NCBI GenBank assembly: GCA_902805985.1
Contig: CADCUW010000221.1
Location: 1-17,307 of the forward strand
Length of the DNA: 17,307 bases
Direction: 5' to 3'
Source: an uncultured Rubrobacteraceae bacterium
GTDB taxonomy: Bacteria > Actinomycetota > Rubrobacteria > Rubrobacterales > Rubrobacteraceae
The position numbers were made by a program, and so were the translations under genes. Positions 14,199 to 17,307 of this stretch are shown here, in pieces. How positions within the stretch are numbered: the stretch's first letter is position 1; each line of letters opens with the position of its first letter. Under the pieces are notes generated by a model, which was not told the DNA's origin, ran no database searches, and saw nothing but the letters and a program-made list of their open reading frames with translations.

Positions 14199-15668
14199 TT
14201 GGAGACGCGGAAGCCGGCCCGCCGGCGCGACACCGAAGACAGGCGCCGCGAGGGCATTACGAGCCCCGTCGAGGGCTTCAACGCCAGGGCCAAGGCCGCC
14301 GTGGCGGACGAGCAACTCCACGACTCCGTGGAGCTCTTCACCAACAAGTCCGTGGCTGGCCGCAACGCCGTGTTGAACGCGCTGCCGGAGGCGCCGGAAC
14401 TCAGGGAGCGGGCCTACCACATAAAGCAGGAGACCATGGCGAACCTCGACCGCTACCTCGGCCAGATGGCCGACGCCGTCGAGGCCCGCGGGGGCAACGT
14501 GTTCTTCGCGGAGAGCGGCGAGGATGTGGTGAGGTACATAGGCGACCTGGCGCGCAGGCGCGGGGCGAAGGTCCTCGCCAAGTCCAAGAGCATGGCGACC
14601 GAGGAGATCGAGCTGAACAGGAGGCTCGAGGAGGACTACGCGGACCTCGACCTCGAGATCGTGGAGACGGACCTCGGGGAGTGGATCGCCCAGCTCGCCG
14701 GCGACACCCCGTCCCACATCGTCGGCCCCATCCTCCACATGAACCGCCGCCGCATCACCGAGATCCTCTCGGAGACCGCCGGAGAGAGGCTCCCCCCCGA
14801 CGTCGAGGCCCTCGGCTCCTTCGCCCGCGAGCGGCTGCGCGAGAAGTTCCTCGCCGCCGACATCGGCATCACCGGCGCCAACTTCGGCGTCGCCGAGACC
14901 GGCACCATAGCCACGGTGACGAACGAGGGCAACGGCCGGCTCGTCACCAGCGTTCCGCCGGTCCACGTCGTCGTGATGGGCATCGAGAAGCTCGTCCCGC
15001 GCTTCGAGGACCTGTCGGTATTCGTCAGGCTCCTCGCCCGGAGCGGCACGGGCCAGAAGCTGACCGTCTACACGAACTTCGTCACCGGGCCGCGCGGTCC
15101 GGGTGAGATCGACGGTGCCGAGGAGTTTCACCTGATCCTCATGGACAACGGCCGCTCGGAACTGCTCGGCACGGAGTTCGAGGAGGCGCTCTACTGCATC
15201 CGGTGCGGCGCCTGCCTGAACGTCTGCCCCGTCTACCGCCAGACGGGGGGCCACGCCTACGGCTCGACCTACTCTGGCCCCATCGGCGCGGTCATCACCC
15301 CGCTCCTGAAGGGCGGCGAGGAGGCGAAGGACCTCCCGCACGCCTCCAGCCTCTGCGGCGCCTGCTGGGAGGCCTGCCCGGTCGGCATCCCGCTCCACGA
15401 CCTCCTCCTCAAGCTCCGCAACCGCCAGGTGGACGAGGGTATAGCCGGAAAGGCCCAGGAGCTCGCCTTCAAGGGCTTTGAGAGGGGTATGAAGAGCCCC
15501 GCCCTCTACAACATCGGCTCGAAGGCGGCCCGCCTGGCCCAGAAGCCGGCCGTGAAGGACGGCTCCATAAGGCCGATGCCGGGACCTCTCGGCGCCTGGA
15601 CGAACAGCCGGGACTTGCCGCCCCTCGCCCCCAAGTCCTTCCGTGAGATGTGGAAGGAGGGCATCTAG
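14199..15668 (+). CDS. lutB: L-lactate oxidation complex subunit LutB (LUD domain plus two 4Fe-4S motifs)
   Basis: A 489-residue subunit of the LutABC complex. The N-terminal part (about 50-310) is an LUD (DUF162) domain with GANFGVAETGTIATVTNEGNG-like sequence around 226-246. It is followed by ferredoxin-like motifs: C-x2-C-x2-C-x3-C at Cys333, 336, 339, 343 (CIRCGACLNVCP) and C-x2-C-x3-CP at Cys386, 389, 393 (CGACWEACP), then the C-terminal region ending KSFREMWKEGI. I place the start at TTG 14199, two bases after the lutA stop and six bases after a GGGGG SD. The same frame stays open far upstream through lutA, but that stretch is low-complexity Arg/Pro/Gly and is not coding. The second Cys set has three cysteines visible, and the fourth may come from elsewhere. 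Four bases short of a gap separate it from lutC. Confidence 0.94.
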   Translation: METRKPARRRDTEDRRREGITSPVEGFNARAKAAVADEQLHDSVELFTNKSVAGRNAVLNALPEAPELRERAYHIKQETMANLDRYLGQMADAVEARGGNVFFAESGEDVVRYIGDLARRRGAKVLAKSKSMATEEIELNRRLEEDYADLDLEIVETDLGEWIAQLAGDTPSHIVGPILHMNRRRITEILSETAGERLPPDVEALGSFARERLREKFLAADIGITGANFGVAETGTIATVTNEGNGRLVTSVPPVHVVVMGIEKLVPRFEDLSVFVRLLARSGTGQKLTVYTNFVTGPRGPGEIDGAEEFHLILMDNGRSELLGTEFEEALYCIRCGACLNVCPVYRQTGGHAYGSTYSGPIGAVITPLLKGGEEAKDLPHASSLCGACWEACPVGIPLHDLLLKLRNRQVDEGIAGKAQELAFKGFERGMKSPALYNIGSKAARLAQKPAVKDGSIRPMPGPLGAWTNSRDLPPLAPKSFREMWKEGI

Positions 15669-15671
15669 GTC

Positions 15672-16349
15672 ATGGCCGACCGCGCCGAGTTCTTGCAGAA
15701 GGTCCGCCACCGCACGCGGCGGGGCCGCTACAAGCCCACCCACGCCCCCGACGTCGCCTGGACCCCGAAAGACGGGTTCCCCGAGAGCCCACCCATCGAA
15801 GACCCGCCGGCCCGGTTCATCGAGGAGCTCGGCGCTTTGGGTGGCCACGGGCTACGGGTCGGAAGCCTGAAGGAGGCCAGGGACCACGTCGTCTCCCTGA
15901 TCCGCGAGAGGGACGCCAAGCTCCTCGTCCGGTGGGACGTTCCGGAGTTGGAAGCGCTCGGCGTGGACGGGCCACTCGAAGAAGCCGGCGTCGAGGTCGC
16001 CATCTGGCGGGACCTCGAAGACTTCCGCGGGGTTGCGGGCCGGGCTGACGTCGGGCTCTCTACCGCGGCGTGGGCCATAGCGGAGACGGGGACGCTGGTC
16101 CTTGAGGGAGGCCCGGGGATGGGCCGGTCGGTGACGCTCCTGCCGCCGACCTACGTCGCCGTCATGCCGGTCGAAAAGATGCTGCGCACTGTGCCGGAGG
16201 CCGTCGAGAAGTACGCCGAAGGCGGGGCCGCAGGGCTACCCGCCAACGTCTGCTTCCACACGGGGCCGAGCCGCTCGGGGGATATCGAGATGTCGCTGTT
16301 TATAGGGATGCACGGTCCCGGCGACGTACACGTGGTGCTGGTGGGCTAA
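15672..16349 (+). CDS. lutC: L-lactate oxidation complex subunit LutC (LUD domain)
   Basis: A 225-residue LUD-domain protein, the third subunit of LutABC, lacking cysteine cluster motifs as expected. The domain begins after a charged N-terminal helix and contains STAAWAIAETGTLVLEGG (near 135-152), LLPPTYVAVMP and the signature GPSRSGDIEMSLFIGMHGPG near the end. ATG 15672 lies three bases after the lutB stop; GGAGGG at 15656-15661, inside lutB, is the SD. The TAA stop is part of the stem of a strong hairpin terminator (16347-16376), which ends the operon. The set of lutA, lutB and lutC in this order makes the assignment secure. Confidence 0.93.
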   Translation: MADRAEFLQKVRHRTRRGRYKPTHAPDVAWTPKDGFPESPPIEDPPARFIEELGALGGHGLRVGSLKEARDHVVSLIRERDAKLLVRWDVPELEALGVDGPLEEAGVEVAIWRDLEDFRGVAGRADVGLSTAAWAIAETGTLVLEGGPGMGRSVTLLPPTYVAVMPVEKMLRTVPEAVEKYAEGGAAGLPANVCFHTGPSRSGDIEMSLFIGMHGPGDVHVVLVG

Positions 16350-16376
16350 GGCGGCGGCCTCCGGGCCGCCGCCTTA
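16347..16376. terminator. Bidirectional terminator between lutC and the universal stress gene
   Basis: A perfect 13-bp stem TAAGGCGGCGGCC (16347-16359) / GGCCGCCGCCTTA (16364-16376) with loop TCCG. The C(UCCG)G loop belongs to the very stable UNCG class in the lut mRNA. The stem includes the lutC stop codon; its A/T ends give AAGG...CCTTA in both directions, so it can serve both convergent genes (the other stops at 16387). Confidence 0.8.
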
Positions 16377-16386
16377 CCGCGGGATC

Positions 16387-16836
16387 TCAGGAGCGCACCA
16401 CGAAGACCGGGCAGTGGGCGTGGCGGACGACGGAATCGGAGACGCTGCCGAGCAGCGTCCTGCTGATCGCGCCCAGGCCCCGGCTGCCGACCACTATCGT
16501 GCCGGCCTCGATCTCCTCGGCCGCGCGCAGGATCTCCTTGTCCGGTTCCCCGCTCCTGAAGTGGGTCTCCGACACCTTCCCGCCTTCGGACCCGATCCGC
16601 TGGGACTGCTCTTCGAGGAACTCTCTGGCCCTGCCCTCGGCCTCCGCGACGACGGCTTCCTGTGTCTCTTTCGGGTAGAGGTGGTGGCCGATCAACTGCG
16701 CGGGCGTCGGCAGCACGTAGAGCACGTGCAACTCAGAGCCCGTGTCCCTGGAGAGCTCGGTGGCCGCCTGGGTGGCCAGCCTCGCCTCCTCGGAACCGTC
16801 GATGGCCACGAGGATCTTCGTCGGAAACACGCCCAT
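16387..16836 (-). CDS. Universal stress protein (UspA family)
   Basis: A 149-residue single-domain USP, cytosolic, expected to be a dimer. The N-terminal strand ILVAIDGSEEA holds Asp13, which contacts adenine in ATP-binding members. The ATP signature G-x2-G-x9-G-S is complete (Gly117, Gly120, Gly130, Ser131), so this is an ATP-binding type; it ends in the typical HAHCPVFVVR strand. ATG 16836 has a near-perfect AAGGAGGT SD (16849-16842). It lies downstream of an Nramp-type transporter and a 29-residue membrane microprotein on the same strand, with a small hairpin (16861-16874) just before it. It may be co-transcribed with them. No partner pathway can be read from the sequence. Confidence 0.93.
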   Translation of the reverse strand: MGVFPTKILVAIDGSEEARLATQAATELSRDTGSELHVLYVLPTPAQLIGHHLYPKETQEAVVAEAEGRAREFLEEQSQRIGSEGGKVSETHFRSGEPDKEILRAAEEIEAGTIVVGSRGLGAISRTLLGSVSDSVVRHAHCPVFVVRS

Positions 16837-16860
16837 CAGCGACCTCCTTTTGTTGCCTTC

Positions 16861-16874
16861 CCGCCTACCGGCGG
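16861..16874 (-). promoter_or_regulatory. Small hairpin between the microprotein and the USP gene
   Basis: CCGCC-TACC-GGCGG: a 5-bp stem with a 4-base loop, starting directly after the microprotein stop and about 12 bases before the USP SD. There is no T-run. It could stabilise a processed mRNA end or weakly attenuate. Confidence 0.35.
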
Positions 16875-16964
16875 CTAGTCGAGCAGCCCGAGCAGGAAGG
16901 CGACCGTCATAAGGACTGAAAAGATCACCGCGAACGCGAGAAGGCGCAGCCAGAGACGTTTCAT
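16875..16964 (-). CDS. 29-residue single-pass membrane microprotein
   Basis: ATG 16964 to TAG 16875 encodes 29 residues: MKRLWLRLL, then an unbroken hydrophobic helix of about 20 residues (AFAVIFSVLMTVAFLLGLL), ending in Asp. The basic N-terminus predicts an N-inside orientation. It sits 48 bases downstream of the Nramp transporter stop on the same strand. The SD is poor (AGG abutting the ATG; GAGAAAG further up), which lowers confidence. A composition like this is rarely produced by chance in a GC-rich intergenic stretch, where shadows are Arg/Pro/Gly-rich. Function unknown; a transporter-associated regulator like other small membrane proteins is possible. Confidence 0.55.
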   Translation of the reverse strand: MKRLWLRLLAFAVIFSVLMTVAFLLGLLD

Positions 16965-17012
16965 CCTGGCCGCGCTTTCTCGTTAGCGGTCTTCACCAAC
17001 AACGGCTACAGC

Positions 17013-17307
17013 TTAACCTCCAAAGAAGTTGCTCACGATCTGGAAGTACACCAGGTAGATCGAGAGCGCCACGAAGATGAGCCAGGTCGGCCACATAACC
17101 CACAGACGCCAGCCCTTGAGCCTGATGGGCTCCGGAAGCGCCCTGGTGTTGAGCCGGATGAGCAGCCCCAGGTAGAAGGCCATCACCACCCCGCCGCCCG
17201 ACGCGGCGATGATCAGCAACACCAGCGGCGCCTCAAGGCCCGCCAGGAGTATCAGCGAGCCCCCGATGGCGATGACCCACGCCAGCGTGAAGTAGATGCG
17301 GCTCTCG
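17013..17307 (-). CDS. Nramp-type divalent metal transporter, C-terminal part
   Basis: An open frame enters from the right edge and ends at TAA 17013-17015. The 97 visible residues hold three hydrophobic helices (ESRIYFTLAWVIAIGGSLILL, the segment with IIAASGGGVVMAFYLGLL, and WVMWPTWLIFVALSIYLVYF), with a basic loop NTRALPEPIRLKGWR between the last two. The pattern and the LPEPIRLKGWR loop recall the end of bacterial Nramp (MntH-like) manganese/iron transporters, including the end region after the tenth helix. The metal-binding DPGN and MPH motifs would be further upstream, outside the window, so function rests on resemblance only. An internal GTG at 17222 would give a 69-residue ORF, but the frame is open beyond it. 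Confidence 0.72.
   Translation of the reverse strand, partial: ESRIYFTLAWVIAIGGSLILLAGLEAPLVLLIIAASGGGVVMAFYLGLLIRLNTRALPEPIRLKGWRLWVMWPTWLIFVALSIYLVYFQIVSNFFGG

Noticed and set aside
13728..15848. 706-residue ORF antisense to lutB
   Set aside because: A GC-rich mirror frame of a conserved gene, with low-complexity Val/Gly/Glu/Asp composition and no domain.
1..17307. Mobile elements, CRISPR, tRNA or defence genes
   Set aside because: I looked on both strands for transposase or integrase motifs, regularly spaced repeats and tRNA-like cloverleafs and saw none.

Overview
The window looks like chromosomal DNA from a high-GC actinobacterium. By recall of gene families, codon use and spelling of the proteins it most resembles Rubrobacter or a close relative; this is inference, because no rRNA or marker gene is present. 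Genes are dense, many starts are GTG or TTG, strong Shine-Dalgarno (SD) sequences precede most genes, and no gap exceeds about 230 bases. I see no tRNA, rRNA, insertion sequence, CRISPR array or phage gene.

Left part (76-7299, plus strand): a tight three-gene unit for oxidation of a sugar or sugar acid (zinc alcohol dehydrogenase, short-chain dehydrogenase, XylD-like IlvD/Edd dehydratase). A secreted subtilisin-type protease with its own promoter follows. Only 11 bases after the protease come a four-carbon acid sugar kinase (DUF1537/OtnK type) and a 3-hydroxyisobutyrate/L-threonate-type dehydrogenase. Together they suggest catabolism of aldonic and tetronic acids, but the aldolase, isomerase or decarboxylase steps are not in the window.

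Middle part (7300-11959): a leftward small membrane/winged-helix protein, a rightward FabG-like short-chain dehydrogenase, a rightward secreted NTR/TIMP-like protein with an LPETG sorting signal, then leftward genes for an aldo/keto reductase, an SGNH esterase that appears to start on a rare ATA codon, and a Kua/CarF-type lipid desaturase whose reading frame is broken by a small indel.

Right part (11960-17307): a leftward LarA-like (lactate racemase family) gene is divergent from rightward lutA-lutB-lutC, the iron-sulfur L-lactate oxidation complex. The intergenic region holds a good sigma-70-type promoter overlapped by a perfect 8+2+8 palindrome, a likely operator. The lut operon ends in a very strong bidirectional UNCG-loop hairpin, facing a leftward universal stress protein gene. 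Upstream of that gene are a 29-residue single-pass membrane microprotein and the C-terminal end of an Nramp-type metal transporter that runs off the window.

The theme is oxidation of hydroxy-acids (sugar acids, tetronates, lactate). I found no clear candidate for a wholly new system. The items most worth following up are the lut operator, the Nramp-linked microprotein, the ATA start, the frameshifted CarF homologue and the intergenic GAGGTTTT-type repeats.
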